A stretch of DNA of 35,120 nt, taken from assembly GCA_900322095.1 (NCBI GenBank), contig ONYS01000014.1:1-35120 (forward strand), read 5' to 3'. Each line of letters begins with the position of its first letter. Positions within the stretch are counted from its first letter, which is position 1. This document shows positions 15,126-24,690 of this stretch, in pieces. A program made the translations under genes and the position numbers. The notes below the pieces were generated by a model. It was not told the DNA's origin. It made no database searches and saw only the letters and a program-made list of their open reading frames with translations. Source of the DNA: an uncultured Prevotella sp. (GTDB lineage: Bacteria > Bacteroidota > Bacteroidia > Bacteroidales > Bacteroidaceae).

Positions 15126-17591
15126 TTATGAACGCATACTCAATAGAAGTTTGTCAAGCTGACTGTCGTCTGAAATCAGCACATCGCGTGGCTTACTGCC
15201 CTGGGCAGGACCCACGATACCCGCCTGCTGCAGCTGGTCCATCACTCGCCCAGCTCTATTATAGCCGATGGCGAAGCGACGCTGAATCATACTCGTAGAG
15301 CCCTGCTGCGAGAGGACAACGGCATGTGCAGCCTCCTCAAAGAGCGGATCAAGGCTCTGGATATCGGTTCCGCCGCCATTGCCACCCTCATCCGAATCAT
15401 CCTTAGGCTCAGGAAGCTCAAACGGATGTACGGGACCGGGCTGCTGAGAGATGAAGTCGCTGATGGACTCAATCTCGGGTGTATCGATGAATGCACACTG
15501 AATACGCACGGGATCTCCGCCGGAAAGGAAGAGCATATCACCACGGCCTACCAACTGCTCGGCGCCCTTGCGGTCGAGAATGGTGCGGGAGTCGGTAACA
15601 GATGTCACGCGGAATGCTATGCGGCCCGGGAAGTTGGCCTTGATGTTACCAGTGATGATCTTGGTGGTTGGTCGCTGGGTAGCGATAACCATGTGGATAC
15701 CCACGGCGCGGGCCAGCTGGGCGATACGCGCTATGGGGAGTTCTATCTCCTTGCCGGCCGTCATGATCAAATCTCCAAACTCATCAATGATGACCACGAT
15801 GTAAGGCATGTATTCATGTCCCTTGTTAGGATCAAGCTTGTGATTGACGAATTTCTCGTTATACTCCTCAATCTTTCTCACCTGAGCCATCTGCAACAGG
15901 TCGTAGCGATGATCCATAAGCTCGCAAAGACTCTTCAAGGTCTTCACTACTTTCTGCACGTCGGTAATGATGGGCTCATCCTCATTCTCAGGAAGGGCTG
16001 CCATGTAGTGGTCTGCAATCTTGCGATAGATACTGAACTCCACCTTCTTAGGATCTACCAAGACGAACTTGAGCTCATTGGGATGCTTCTTGTAGAGCAA
16101 AGAAGTGATGATGGCGTTCAAGCCTACTGACTTACCTTGTCCTGTAGCACCGGCCACAAGCAAGTGAGGCAACTTGTGGAGATCGAACATGTAGACGTCG
16201 TTGGATATGGTCTTGCCGATGGCAACAGGCAATTCCATCTTGCTCTCCTTAAACTTCTTCGTGTTGAGAATGGCCTCCATCGAGACGATTTGAGGCTTTT
16301 TGTTCGGCACCTCTATACCAATCGTACCGCGCCCGGGAATAGGCGCTATGATACGTATTCCCAGTGCCGTAAGGTTAAGGGCGATGTCGTCCTCCAAGTT
16401 ACGGATCTTGTTGATACGCACACCTTCGGCAGGCGTTATCTCATAGAGCGTGATCGTTGGGCCCACAGTGGCGTTGATCTTAGAGATTCTCACGCCAAAG
16501 CTGTTCAACACCTCAATAATCCGCTGGTTGTTGTCCTGGATTTCCCGCATGTTGATGGTCGGCTTGTTGTCGTCGTATTTCTTCAACAAGTCGAGCGTAG
16601 GGAATTTATAGTGGATGAACGGCTCACGCGGATTGATAGGCGTCGAAAGATCTACCTCATCATTCAACGTCTTCGTATCAGCCTTTTCCTCCTCGCCCGG
16701 TACTTCCACGGTGAGTTCATCGCCAGTGTCGGCCTCTTTCTCCTTCTTCTCAGCGGGCTCTGGCACAGGTATATCCAAAGGAATCACCGGCGCGCCGTCT
16801 TCTTCGACCTTTTCATTCTCATTGTGCTGAACATCATCATCAGTCGTGTCAGTAGTGTCGTTTCCTTCTTCATCTTCTCCGTCATCAGGTTTCTCTTCTT
16901 CATCATCACCGTGAACATTTGTTACTGTGAGCTTAACTTTCTTGCCCAAATAATGTACGGGATTGAGAAGCTTCTTAATCACAGTGATCGTCTCCGTGCT
17001 GACGAAGGTCAAGATAATGATGGCCACCAGGAAGAGAATAGCCGTCAGTCCGGGAGGACCAACCACGTTCTCTATGGTCTGCACAACAAACATGCCGTGC
17101 CGACCGCCAGGATTGAATACCAGATTACCCGTGAAAGGCGTCAGAAATTTAGCAAAGGCCACCGACAGCCAAACCATACTGACAGCCAACCCGAAGAACC
17201 ACTTCCACAGGTTGACATTGTAGGCCCGCATGAGTTTCAGGGCTGCCAAAGCGATGAAAACAGGAATCAAGAAGGCAGGGAAGCCAAAGTTCACCGTTAT
17301 CAAAGTGTAGGCAATAATAGCTCCGGCCGACGAGCAATAGTTGGCAAACTCGCGATTGGAGTTTATCCATTCGTGCGGACGCAGATTTTCCAGTATGCTC
17401 TGGTCGGCTGCACCCGTATGGAGGAAACTTACCATGGCGATTGTCAAATAGATGGCGAATATCAGTAGAACTAATCCTGCTAAGAAGTCAGTTGTCTCGT
17501 TACTATATCTTTTGGTCTGCAAACCTATTGCCGAACTGAAGGATGTACTTGTGTTCTTTTTAGGCTTACTGTTGCGTTTTTTCTTGCTCAT
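15126..17591 (-). CDS. ftsK: DNA translocase FtsK
   Basis: An 821-residue FtsK/SpoIIIE protein that pumps DNA at the division septum and helps resolve chromosome dimers. A basic N-terminal tail is followed by about four membrane spans (roughly 35-56, 85-121, 129-150 and 180-200). An acidic disordered linker (about 228-310, rich in Asp/Glu/Thr) comes next, then the alpha domain and the RecA-like motor with Walker A GATGQGKS at 481-488 and a Walker B IVVIIDEFGDL. The C-terminal winged-helix gamma domain (QRRFAIGYNRAGRVMDQLQ) recognises orienting DNA motifs. The linker is short compared with E. coli FtsK, as is usual outside Proteobacteria. lolA follows in the same transcript. Confidence 0.97.
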   Translation of the reverse strand: MSKKKRNSKPKKNTSTSFSSAIGLQTKRYSNETTDFLAGLVLLIFAIYLTIAMVSFLHTGAADQSILENLRPHEWINSNREFANYCSSAGAIIAYTLITVNFGFPAFLIPVFIALAALKLMRAYNVNLWKWFFGLAVSMVWLSVAFAKFLTPFTGNLVFNPGGRHGMFVVQTIENVVGPPGLTAILFLVAIIILTFVSTETITVIKKLLNPVHYLGKKVKLTVTNVHGDDEEEKPDDGEDEEGNDTTDTTDDDVQHNENEKVEEDGAPVIPLDIPVPEPAEKKEKEADTGDELTVEVPGEEEKADTKTLNDEVDLSTPINPREPFIHYKFPTLDLLKKYDDNKPTINMREIQDNNQRIIEVLNSFGVRISKINATVGPTITLYEITPAEGVRINKIRNLEDDIALNLTALGIRIIAPIPGRGTIGIEVPNKKPQIVSMEAILNTKKFKESKMELPVAIGKTISNDVYMFDLHKLPHLLVAGATGQGKSVGLNAIITSLLYKKHPNELKFVLVDPKKVEFSIYRKIADHYMAALPENEDEPIITDVQKVVKTLKSLCELMDHRYDLLQMAQVRKIEEYNEKFVNHKLDPNKGHEYMPYIVVIIDEFGDLIMTAGKEIELPIARIAQLARAVGIHMVIATQRPTTKIITGNIKANFPGRIAFRVTSVTDSRTILDRKGAEQLVGRGDMLFLSGGDPVRIQCAFIDTPEIESISDFISQQPGPVHPFELPEPKDDSDEGGNGGGTDIQSLDPLFEEAAHAVVLSQQGSTSMIQRRFAIGYNRAGRVMDQLQQAGIVGPAQGSKPRDVLISDDSQLDKLLLSMRS

Positions 17592-17617
17592 ATCGTGGTA
17601 TATGATGATTTCAGATG

Positions 17618-17625
17618 CAAAAATA
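17618..17625 (-). promoter_or_regulatory. -7 box of ftsK-lolA
   Basis: On the minus strand TATTTTTG fits TAnnTTTG, 26 bp upstream of the ftsK ATG. It is divergent from the box at 17669-17676. Confidence 0.5.
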
Positions 17626-17668
17626 GCGTAAAAAACTCAGAATCTTCTCAATTCTCGAGACTTTTTTC

Positions 17669-17676
17669 TAATTTTG
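17669..17676 (+). promoter_or_regulatory. -7 box of the exonuclease operon
   Basis: TAATTTTG fits TAnnTTTG and places transcription initiation near 17683, just before the ATG at 17697. This rules against the longer frame that opens at 17595. Confidence 0.55.
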
Positions 17677-17696
17677 CACATTGTTACAGTCCAATA

Positions 17697-18458
17697 ATGA
17701 AAAAAGACATCTATAATAAATTTCCAAAGCGCGCCATCACGAATCTTCCTCGTGCGGTTTTTACGGGACGTATCATTGTCGTACTCACGGCCAATGAAGC
17801 GATGCGGGCTGTAGAATATCTATTAGACCAAGATATTTTAGGAGTTGACACCGAGACGCGTCCTTCTTTCCGTAAGGGCGTTCACTATCAGGTTTCTTTG
17901 CTTCAGGTTTCAACACACGACACGTGTTTTCTTTTCCGCCTGAACAATGAGATGATGCCTGCGCTCAAGCCGCTGCTTGAGAATACCGTCGTTCCCATGA
18001 TCGGACTGTCATGGCATGATGATATCCATTCACTGAAGGAACGCTTGGATTTCACTCCCGGACTTTTTGTCGATCTTCAGAACATCGTAGGAAGATTGGG
18101 CATTGAGGACATGAGTCTGCAAAAGCTCTTTGCCAACATCTTCCATCAGAAGATATCAAAACGGGAGCGACTGAGCAATTGGGAAGCTGACGCACTGAGC
18201 GAGAAGCAACAGATATACGCCGCAACGGATGCTTGGGCATGCATTGTTCTTTACGAGGAGATCATCAGGCTGCAATCAACTCAGGATTATAATCTTATCG
18301 TTGTGCCTGAAGATCCCAAGCCCTCTGCAAGCACATCTACTGATTCCGCGCAAAAAAATCAACAACCCCGTAGAAAATATGTCCGGCGCAGACCTCTTTC
18401 GCTAACAGAGAAGAAGAAGTCTGACTCGAAGAAAGTGAATACAACCAAGAAGCCTTGA
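17697..18458 (+). CDS. DEDDy-type 3'-5' exonuclease (RNase D/WRN-like)
   Basis: A 253-residue protein with a single exonuclease domain of the DEDDy class. The first acidic pair is D51/E53 in LGVDTETRPSF. Following motifs include GLSWHDDIHSLKERL, FVDLQNIVGRLG and the Tyr/Asp motif YAATDAWACIVLY near residue 180. It lacks the HRDC domain of RNase D, so it is more like the exonuclease domain of WRN or the small Bacteroidota 3'-5' exonucleases. A lysine/arginine-rich tail (about 215-253) may bind nucleic acid. The start is taken at the ATG after the promoter box. It heads an operon with rlmI-like and tilS genes, 2 bp before the next ATG, which suggests RNA processing. Confidence 0.88.
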   Translation: MKKDIYNKFPKRAITNLPRAVFTGRIIVVLTANEAMRAVEYLLDQDILGVDTETRPSFRKGVHYQVSLLQVSTHDTCFLFRLNNEMMPALKPLLENTVVPMIGLSWHDDIHSLKERLDFTPGLFVDLQNIVGRLGIEDMSLQKLFANIFHQKISKRERLSNWEADALSEKQQIYAATDAWACIVLYEEIIRLQSTQDYNLIVVPEDPKPSASTSTDSAQKNQQPRRKYVRRRPLSLTEKKKSDSKKVNTTKKP

Positions 18459-18460
18459 TT

Positions 18461-19642
18461 ATGTACAAGCAGATATATTTAAAAAGAGGTAAGGAAGAAA
18501 GCCTCAAACGTTTCCATCCCTGGATTTTCTCTGGTGCCATTCATCATGCTGACGAGGGTATTGAGGAAGGAGACATTGTTAGGGTGATCACGAGCGATGG
18601 CAGTTTTATCGCTGTTGGTCATTATCAGATTGGTTCCATAGCCGTCCGCGTTTTGTCTTTTCAAGATATCGAAATCAACGATAGCTTCTGGCACGACCGT
18701 CTGAAGGAGGCTCTTGACATGAGACTGGCAATTGGAATTGCCGATAATCCTTATAACGACACCTACCGCCTCGTTCATGGAGAGGGAGATCATCTGCCCG
18801 GTCTGATTATCGACTGCTACGGACAGACGGCCGTCATGCAGGCGCATAGCGTGGGCATGCATGTTTGTCGACATGAAATCACGAAAGCTCTGCTTGACGT
18901 AATGGGTAGCCGCATCCAAAACGTTTATTATAAAAGTGAGACCACGCTGCCATTCAAAGCAGACCTGGGACAGGAAAATGGTTTCATCTACGGTGGAACC
19001 GACAATAATATATGTATAGAGAACGGATTGAAGTTCCACGTAGACTGGCTGAAAGGCCAGAAGACCGGTTTCTTCGTCGACCAGCGTGATAACCGCTCGT
19101 TGGTAGAGAAGTATGCTCATGGACGCTCCGTGCTCAATATGTTCTGCTATACGGGTGGTTTCTCCGTATATGCCATGCGTGGCGGGGCCCAACTGGTACA
19201 CTCGGTAGACTCTTCTGCCAAAGCCATTGAACTTACAAATGCCAACGTCGGGCTGAATTTTCCCGACGACCAGCGCCATGAGGCCTTCTGCGAAGACGCT
19301 TTCAAGTATCTGGATGAACATGACAGACTCTATGACTTGATCATCCTCGATCCTCCAGCTTTCGCTAAACACCGTGGCGCACTGCATAACGCTCTGAAAG
19401 GCTACACCCGTCTGAATCTGAAAGGGCTGGAGCGCATTAAGAAGGGTGGAATTCTCTTCACGTTCAGTTGCTCTCAAGTAGTCACGAAAGACAACTTCCG
19501 CAACGCAGTCTTCACTGCAGCAGCTCAGGCACAGCGTAGGGTGAGAATCCTGCACCAGCTTCATCAGCCTGCCGACCATCCCATCAATATCTATCATCCC
19601 GAAGGCGAATATCTGAAGGGACTCGTTCTTTATGTTGAGTGA
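18461..19642 (+). CDS. RlmI-like 23S rRNA cytosine-C5 methyltransferase
   Basis: A 393-residue class I SAM-dependent methyltransferase of the RlmI/RlmK-like group. An N-terminal PUA domain (about 1-75, with RFHPWIFSGAI) precedes a central linker and the Rossmann core. The SAM motif is VLNMFCYTGGFSVYAM near residue 225, and the catalytic-type motif LIILDPPAFAK near 300 is followed by TFSCSQ near 343. RlmI methylates C1962 of 23S rRNA in E. coli; equivalence here is inferred. The ATG at 18461 lies 2 bp after the exonuclease stop. Its own TGA overlaps the tilS ATG (TGATG), indicating coupled translation. The reverse strand is open in codon register over almost its full length, reflecting codon choice. 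Confidence 0.92.
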   Translation: MYKQIYLKRGKEESLKRFHPWIFSGAIHHADEGIEEGDIVRVITSDGSFIAVGHYQIGSIAVRVLSFQDIEINDSFWHDRLKEALDMRLAIGIADNPYNDTYRLVHGEGDHLPGLIIDCYGQTAVMQAHSVGMHVCRHEITKALLDVMGSRIQNVYYKSETTLPFKADLGQENGFIYGGTDNNICIENGLKFHVDWLKGQKTGFFVDQRDNRSLVEKYAHGRSVLNMFCYTGGFSVYAMRGGAQLVHSVDSSAKAIELTNANVGLNFPDDQRHEAFCEDAFKYLDEHDRLYDLIILDPPAFAKHRGALHNALKGYTRLNLKGLERIKKGGILFTFSCSQVVTKDNFRNAVFTAAAQAQRRVRILHQLHQPADHPINIYHPEGEYLKGLVLYVE

Positions 19643-21012
19643 TGCGTCGTTCAAAAACCACAGACCAGTTCCTCTCCAAAGTCGGCCAATTCATTTCTGC
19701 CCATCATCTTTTATCCAATGATGGCCTGAAGTTGGTGGCTCTTTCTGGAGGGGCTGACAGTGTCTCACTGCTCATCGCTTTGAAAGAACTGGGCTACCAA
19801 ACAGAAGCCATTCACTGCAACTTCCATCTCCGTGGAGAAGAGTCCGATAGGGATGAAAACTTCTGCGAACAGCTCTGCCACAAATATTCAATTCCCTTTC
19901 ACCGTGTCCATTTTGACACACGCACTTACGCCGATCTGCACCACGTCAGTATAGAGATGGCCGCGCGCGAATTGCGCTATCATTATTTTGAAAATTTGCG
20001 CCGTGCATTGTCTGCGGAGAATATTTGCGTAGCCCATCATGCGGGCGACAATGTAGAGACGGTTCTTCTTAATCTCTTATCTGGAACAGGAATCCACGGT
20101 CTTACAGGCATCAAGCCACGTAATGGCAAGATTGTCCGCCCTCTCTTAAGCGTGACTCGTGAGGAGATATTAAACTTTCTCAAGGAATACGACCAAGACT
20201 ACGTAACGGACAGCACGAATCTCATTGACGATGTTAAGCGCAATAAGATCCGTCTCGACCTCTTGCCTTTAATGCGACAAGTAAACCAAGGAGCCGACAA
20301 GAATATCTCTCGCTGTATAGAGCACCTCGTAGAAGTTGAAAAAGTCTATAATCAAGTAATCGCTCAGGAAATTTCGGAATGCACAATTCAGGATCATGAC
20401 CCTTACGTTGCACTATCGCTTGACTTGAGAAGACTTGCATCATACCCATCGCCCTCTTCTATTTTGTTTGAGACATTGTCGGACTACGGTTTTGTATCCA
20501 AACAAATCAAGGAGATAACAAATAGCCTCGAAAGTAGAAACAAAACATGGAAGAGTAAGACCCACGAAGCTTTAGTGGACAAGGGGCGCCTTACCTTGGT
20601 CCCATCGTCAGCATTTGGCAATGTTCACCTCGTCATTCCTGAACCGGGAAAATATGTGTATCATTTAGGAAATGACAACGAACAAAGAATATCGGTCTCT
20701 ACCCTTCCCTACTCACCCAAAGATCTGATTCGGGATGAGCGACTCTGTTTGCTGGATGCTGATAAGGTGGAGTTTCCTTTGACTTTACGCAATGTGGAAG
20801 CTGGTGACAGGATGATTCCTTTAGGGATGGAACACAGCCGGCTGGTGAATGACATCTTGGCCGAGAAACATCAGAATCTCTTCCAGCGCCGTCGCCAACT
20901 GGTCGTTGCTCAAAAAGACGGTTCTATCGTTTGGATTGTCAATGTCCGGATTGCCAATTGGTGCAGACTCACAGATGCTACTCATAAGCAGCTCTCCATT
21001 AAAATTGAATAA
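19642..21012 (+). CDS. tilS: tRNA(Ile)-lysidine synthase
   Basis: A 456-residue TilS, which converts C34 of tRNA(Ile)(CAU) to lysidine with ATP and lysine so that it reads AUA. The PP-loop SGGADS is at residues 35-40. The family motifs MAARELRYHYFENL near 103 and AHHAGDNVETVLLNLLSGTGIHGL near 131 follow, then a TilS middle domain and C-terminal domain ending near VNVRIANWCRL. The ATG at 19642 overlaps the previous stop by one base; a GTG three bases earlier is a less likely start. Length and motif set are typical, and identification is secure. Confidence 0.96.
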   Translation: MRRSKTTDQFLSKVGQFISAHHLLSNDGLKLVALSGGADSVSLLIALKELGYQTEAIHCNFHLRGEESDRDENFCEQLCHKYSIPFHRVHFDTRTYADLHHVSIEMAARELRYHYFENLRRALSAENICVAHHAGDNVETVLLNLLSGTGIHGLTGIKPRNGKIVRPLLSVTREEILNFLKEYDQDYVTDSTNLIDDVKRNKIRLDLLPLMRQVNQGADKNISRCIEHLVEVEKVYNQVIAQEISECTIQDHDPYVALSLDLRRLASYPSPSSILFETLSDYGFVSKQIKEITNSLESRNKTWKSKTHEALVDKGRLTLVPSSAFGNVHLVIPEPGKYVYHLGNDNEQRISVSTLPYSPKDLIRDERLCLLDADKVEFPLTLRNVEAGDRMIPLGMEHSRLVNDILAEKHQNLFQRRRQLVVAQKDGSIVWIVNVRIANWCRLTDATHKQLSIKIE

Positions 21013-21024
21013 TAGTATAAAGTT

Positions 21025-21591
21025 ATGAGAATAAAATTATTTTTTATAATTTGCCTGATGGCTGTTCTCCTTCCCGTTAGCGCATCGGGACAGACCCCTA
21101 TAGCAAACAGAGTGAAGGCCCGCGCCGCACGTCTGAAGTCCAACGAAACCGCTATTGCCAAATACACTGACGACAGAAGGCACTGCCTGTTTTTCGTAAG
21201 AAGCAGCAGAATTTTCAAATATGATGCTGTTTCAGGAAGCACCTCAGAAATCGTATTTTGTCAAGATGGATATGACACGATAATGAAGACTTGGATTAGC
21301 AAGGATGGCGGAATAATGTTTGTTCTCGTCGACCGTTCCTCTCTCACTACTCAGCCTTTGGTAGATAAGCAGGAGATTTGCAGCCTGAATTCTTTCACAG
21401 GGAAGACCGGCAAAATAGCAAGCGGATTTAGTTTTGGAATAAAGAAAGACGGAAGTTTTTATCTCACCCATCAAGTGGATGTGAGAAAGAATGCCCATGG
21501 CAGATACGACCACATTGTGGAGGACCAGTGGTTCTACGACGATGGACGTCCACTTTGGGTTAAAGACCGCAGACTCTGGAAAAACAAATAA
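21025..21591 (+). CDS. Secreted protein of unknown function, last gene of the tilS operon
   Basis: A 188-residue protein with a clear signal peptide (about residues 1-23, ending ASGQ) and no lipobox, so probably periplasmic. The mature part alternates short beta-like stretches, including HCLFFVRSSRIFKYDAVSG and MKTWISKDGGIMFVLVD, reminiscent of beta-propeller blades, with no recognisable family. It starts 12 bp after tilS and is followed by a strong terminator, so it is likely cotranscribed with the three RNA-related genes although its export suggests an unrelated job. Confidence 0.75.
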   Translation: MRIKLFFIICLMAVLLPVSASGQTPIANRVKARAARLKSNETAIAKYTDDRRHCLFFVRSSRIFKYDAVSGSTSEIVFCQDGYDTIMKTWISKDGGIMFVLVDRSSLTTQPLVDKQEICSLNSFTGKTGKIASGFSFGIKKDGSFYLTHQVDVRKNAHGRYDHIVEDQWFYDDGRPLWVKDRRLWKNK

Positions 21592-21615
21592 ATAGCTATC
21601 ACAAATGAAAAGTCA

Positions 21616-21657
21616 AAAGGCTGTGCTGCTTGCTAAAGATCAAGCAGCACAGCCTTT
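21616..21657. terminator. Bidirectional terminator with a 17-bp stem
   Basis: AAAGGCTGTGCTGCTTG (21616-21632) pairs perfectly with 21641-21657 around an 8-nt loop, with A/T tracts outside. It ends both the exonuclease-tilS operon and the converging nspC transcript. Confidence 0.85.
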
Positions 21658-21682
21658 ATTTATAGATCGAGGTAGGACGCAA

Positions 21683-22849
21683 TCAGTCCATCCTGTTCTT
21701 ATAGTCTTCGTAGCCGAACTCACGAAGTTGAACGAGTTCTCCGTCGGGACGGGCAAGCATGATGGCAGGATGCGTCACGCCGTTGAACATCGTTGTCTTA
21801 ACCGTCGTATAGTGGAGCATGTCTTCAAAGATGACGTTCTCTCCCACTTTCAGCTCATGGTCGAACGCCCAGCTACGCATGAAGTCGCCACTGAGGCAGG
21901 AGTTGCCGCCCAAACGATAAACATAAGCCTCTCCTTCACAGTTGTCCTCATCCACGACTCTTGCCCCACGGACGTCAGGATGATAGGGCATCTCCAAGCA
22001 GTCGGGCATATGGCAAGTGAAACTTACGTTGAGGATAGCTGTCTTAATGCAATGGTTCTCCACAATATCCTGCACTTGACTCACCAACGGTCCCGTTTGC
22101 CATCCGAAGGCACTTCCCGGCTCCAAGATCACATGAAGCCACGGATAGCGCTCGTGGAAGCCTTTCAATGTCTCCACCAGCAAGTCACGGTCGTAGTCCT
22201 TTCGAGTCATCAGATGACCGCCACCAAAATTGATCCATTTCAACTGACTGAACCAACGGGAGAATTTCTGTTCGATATGCACTAATGTCCGCTGAAATTC
22301 GTCACTTCCACTCTCACAGTGACAATGGATATGGAATCCGGTCACGTCGTCGGGCAACTGCTCTGGCAAATCCTCGGCCAGAATTCCAAACCGAGAACCG
22401 GGTGCACAAGGATTATAGAGCAAGGTTTTTATTTCACTGTATTTCGGATTCACTCTTAATCCCAACATCAATGCGGGGTTGGCCTGCAGTGCGCGCTCAT
22501 GGAAACGGTCATATTGACTGAGCGAATTGAATATCAGATGCGAGGAGCACTGCGCTGTCTTGTCGATCTCGTAGTCGGTATAGGCGGGCGAGAAGGTATG
22601 AGCAGGCGCACCGAACTCTTCTTTTCCAAGCCGTGCCTCATAGAGCGAACTGGCGGTTGTGGCACCGATATATTTTCTAAAAATAGGGAACGTTCTCCAC
22701 AAGGCATAAGCCTTGAAAGCCATGATAATCTCAACGTCAGCACGGCGTGCGACATCACTGATTGTCTCAAGATTTCTGATGAGCCGGCTTTCTTCCAGCA
22801 CATACATGGGGCGGTCTACACCCTCAAAGGTTTCTAAATTCACTTTCAT
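21683..22849 (-). CDS. nspC: Carboxynorspermidine/carboxyspermidine decarboxylase
   Basis: A 388-residue fold-III PLP decarboxylase that makes spermidine or norspermidine from the carboxy precursor, the last step of the alternative polyamine route common in Bacteroidota. The PLP lysine is K46 in IIMAFKAYALW. The family motifs HCHCES near 194, NFGGGHLMTRKDYD near 227, LEPGSAFGWQTG near 260 and NSCLSGD near 331 are present; the last should supply the active-site Cys. The preceding enzyme, carboxyspermidine dehydrogenase, is not in the window. nspC lies 72 bp after tcdA on the same strand, and may or may not share its transcript. Confidence 0.95.
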   Translation of the reverse strand: MKVNLETFEGVDRPMYVLEESRLIRNLETISDVARRADVEIIMAFKAYALWRTFPIFRKYIGATTASSLYEARLGKEEFGAPAHTFSPAYTDYEIDKTAQCSSHLIFNSLSQYDRFHERALQANPALMLGLRVNPKYSEIKTLLYNPCAPGSRFGILAEDLPEQLPDDVTGFHIHCHCESGSDEFQRTLVHIEQKFSRWFSQLKWINFGGGHLMTRKDYDRDLLVETLKGFHERYPWLHVILEPGSAFGWQTGPLVSQVQDIVENHCIKTAILNVSFTCHMPDCLEMPYHPDVRGARVVDEDNCEGEAYVYRLGGNSCLSGDFMRSWAFDHELKVGENVIFEDMLHYTTVKTTMFNGVTHPAIMLARPDGELVQLREFGYEDYKNRMD

Positions 22850-22921
22850 ATTATGGAAGTTGATATAAAATTCTACAGATACTATCTATCATAGAGGTCT
22901 TTTCTTCGGCAAAGACAGACA

Positions 22922-23677
22922 TTACTCGGTATCCAAAGTAGAGTTTGGCTTTTCATCCACTCTGAACGTGTTGTCTCTCTTGAGCAGGTCTTTCACCACT
23001 TCTCCGGCGATCACCAATCCCGCCACAGGAGGAACAAAGGCATTGCTTGCCGGAACGACCTTCTCTCCTGCAGGGATATTCAGTGGGGACAATGGAGGCT
23101 CAGGGCTCCAGACCACCTTCTGATATTTCAATCCCAGCTTTCTCATCTTCTTCCGGATCACTTTTGCCAAAGGATCCATTATCGTGGCTCCAATATCACT
23201 CACGCGGAAAGCAGTCGGGTCCATTTTGTTTGCCGCACCCATACTGCAGATCAGCGGCACACCGATTTGCTTGCAGGTCTGTATCAGATGCAGTTTGGCC
23301 GCCACCGTGTCCACGCAGTCCACCACATAGTCCATCTTGCTCAGGTCTATTTCACTGGCAGTTGAAGGCAAATAGAACATCTTGTATGTCTTCACAATGC
23401 AGTCGGGATTGATGTCAACAACCCGTCGGGCGGCAACATCTACCTTATATTGACCAATCGTTGAATGCAAGGCCACGATTTGCCTGTTGATATTGGATAT
23501 AGCCACAAGGTCGCTGTCGACAAGGTGCAGTTCGCCAATGCCACTGCGGGCTAGAGCTTCCACAACATACCCGCCTACTCCTCCTACGCCTATCACAGCC
23601 ACTTTGCTGTTCTTTAGCGTCTCAAGAGCCGGATTGCCCAGGAGCATAGCCGTGCGTTGAAATTCTTCTTCTATCAT
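22922..23677 (-). CDS. tcdA: tRNA threonylcarbamoyladenosine dehydratase (TcdA, ThiF/MoeB family)
   Basis: A 251-residue E1-like enzyme that cyclises t6A37 of tRNA to ct6A using ATP. The N-terminal FQRTAMLLG leads into the nucleotide-binding VAVIGVGGVGGYVVEALARSG. Further motifs are HLVDSDLVAISNINRQ, VVDCVDTVAAK, and ICSMGAANKMDPTAFRV, the last typical of TcdA (CsdL) rather than MoeB or ThiF. I use the ATG at 23677, which is 4 bp after the permease stop; an ATG at 23704 would overlap that gene. It is the third gene of the ABC-transport transcript, with no obvious functional tie to it. Confidence 0.92.
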   Translation of the reverse strand: MIEEEFQRTAMLLGNPALETLKNSKVAVIGVGGVGGYVVEALARSGIGELHLVDSDLVAISNINRQIVALHSTIGQYKVDVAARRVVDINPDCIVKTYKMFYLPSTASEIDLSKMDYVVDCVDTVAAKLHLIQTCKQIGVPLICSMGAANKMDPTAFRVSDIGATIMDPLAKVIRKKMRKLGLKYQKVVWSPEPPLSPLNIPAGEKVVPASNAFVPPVAGLVIAGEVVKDLLKRDNTFRVDEKPNSTLDTE

Positions 23678-23681
23678 GTTT

Positions 23682-24689
23682 CTATCTATGATGAATGATG
23701 ACATAAATAATCACTGGGGCACCAATGAGCGGTGTGACAGCGTTGAGCGGTATTACCCCACCCGATGCCGGCAGACAGCAGATCCAGTTGCAGAGCAAAG
23801 CCACCGCCCCACCCGTCAGTATGCTCATGCGCAATAGTCGCGACTGACTGTCGGTGCGGAGAACCATACGGGCAATATGGGGCACAGCCAGACCGATAAA
23901 TGCGATGGGACCACAGAAAGCTGTCACCGTTGCTGTAAGCAGACTGGTCAAGACCAAGAGTCCCATCCAGACTGCATGCGTGTTGATGCCCATACTCTCA
24001 GCATACTGCCGGCCCAGCAACAATGCATTGAGTGGCTTGACAAAGAGCAGCGCTATCCCCAGCAGAACGACACATAGCGAACCATAGACGGGAAGCATCT
24101 GCAGCGTCACGCCGCTGAAGTCGCCCATGCCCCAGACCACATAGCTCTTCACGCCCTGGTCGGTGGCTGCAAAGTTGAGCAGCGAGACCAGCGATCCGCT
24201 CAAGTAGCCCGTCATGATGCCAACGATGAGCAGCATTGTAGAGCTCGTCACCCACTGGGCCATGACGACGATGATGACCGTTACCACCAGCGCCCCGACG
24301 GCGGCTCCGGCCAGAATGGCCACATAGCCCGACAGGGTAAGCGAGCCGGCTGTCAGTGTTCCACCAAACATCAGCATCACGAGCGCCACTCCCAGACTGG
24401 CCCCGCTGGAGATACCAAAGATAGACGGGCCTGCCAGGGGATTGCGAAAAGCAGTCTGAAGCATAAGACCACTCACCGCCAAGGCGCTACCCGAGAAGAG
24501 GGCTGTCAGCATCTGAGGCAGCCGCGACTCCAGCACGATGTATCCCGCCGTATCGTCATTGTTGTCAATACCGAAGAGTATGGCGAAGACTTTCGACGGA
24601 CTGATGCTCACCGGTCCCGTCAGCAGGCAGGCCATAGCCAGCGCCACTATGCATACGAGCAGAAAGATAAACGGATGACGGCGGATCAT
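23682..24689 (-). CDS. FecCD-family ABC transporter permease (iron-siderophore/cobalamin type)
   Basis: A 335-residue inner-membrane permease with about ten hydrophobic helices. It contains the family's FRNPLAGPSIFGISSGASLG segment near residue 81, a conserved PLNALLLGRQYAESMG loop near 215 (the site that contacts the ATPase) and CGPIAFIGLAVPHIARM near 258. BtuC, FecC, FhuB and FepD share this pattern; the substrate cannot be told from the sequence. It follows the binding-protein gene by a single base. The usual third gene, the ATPase, is missing, and tcdA stands in its place. Confidence 0.93.
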   Translation of the reverse strand: MIRRHPFIFLLVCIVALAMACLLTGPVSISPSKVFAILFGIDNNDDTAGYIVLESRLPQMLTALFSGSALAVSGLMLQTAFRNPLAGPSIFGISSGASLGVALVMLMFGGTLTAGSLTLSGYVAILAGAAVGALVVTVIIVVMAQWVTSSTMLLIVGIMTGYLSGSLVSLLNFAATDQGVKSYVVWGMGDFSGVTLQMLPVYGSLCVVLLGIALLFVKPLNALLLGRQYAESMGINTHAVWMGLLVLTSLLTATVTAFCGPIAFIGLAVPHIARMVLRTDSQSRLLRMSILTGGAVALLCNWICCLPASGGVIPLNAVTPLIGAPVIIYVIIHHR

Positions 24690-24690
24690 A

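Noticed and set aside
18479..19654. 391-codon open frame opposite the rlmI-like gene
   Set aside because: Same codon-register shadow; the plus-strand methyltransferase has all family motifs.
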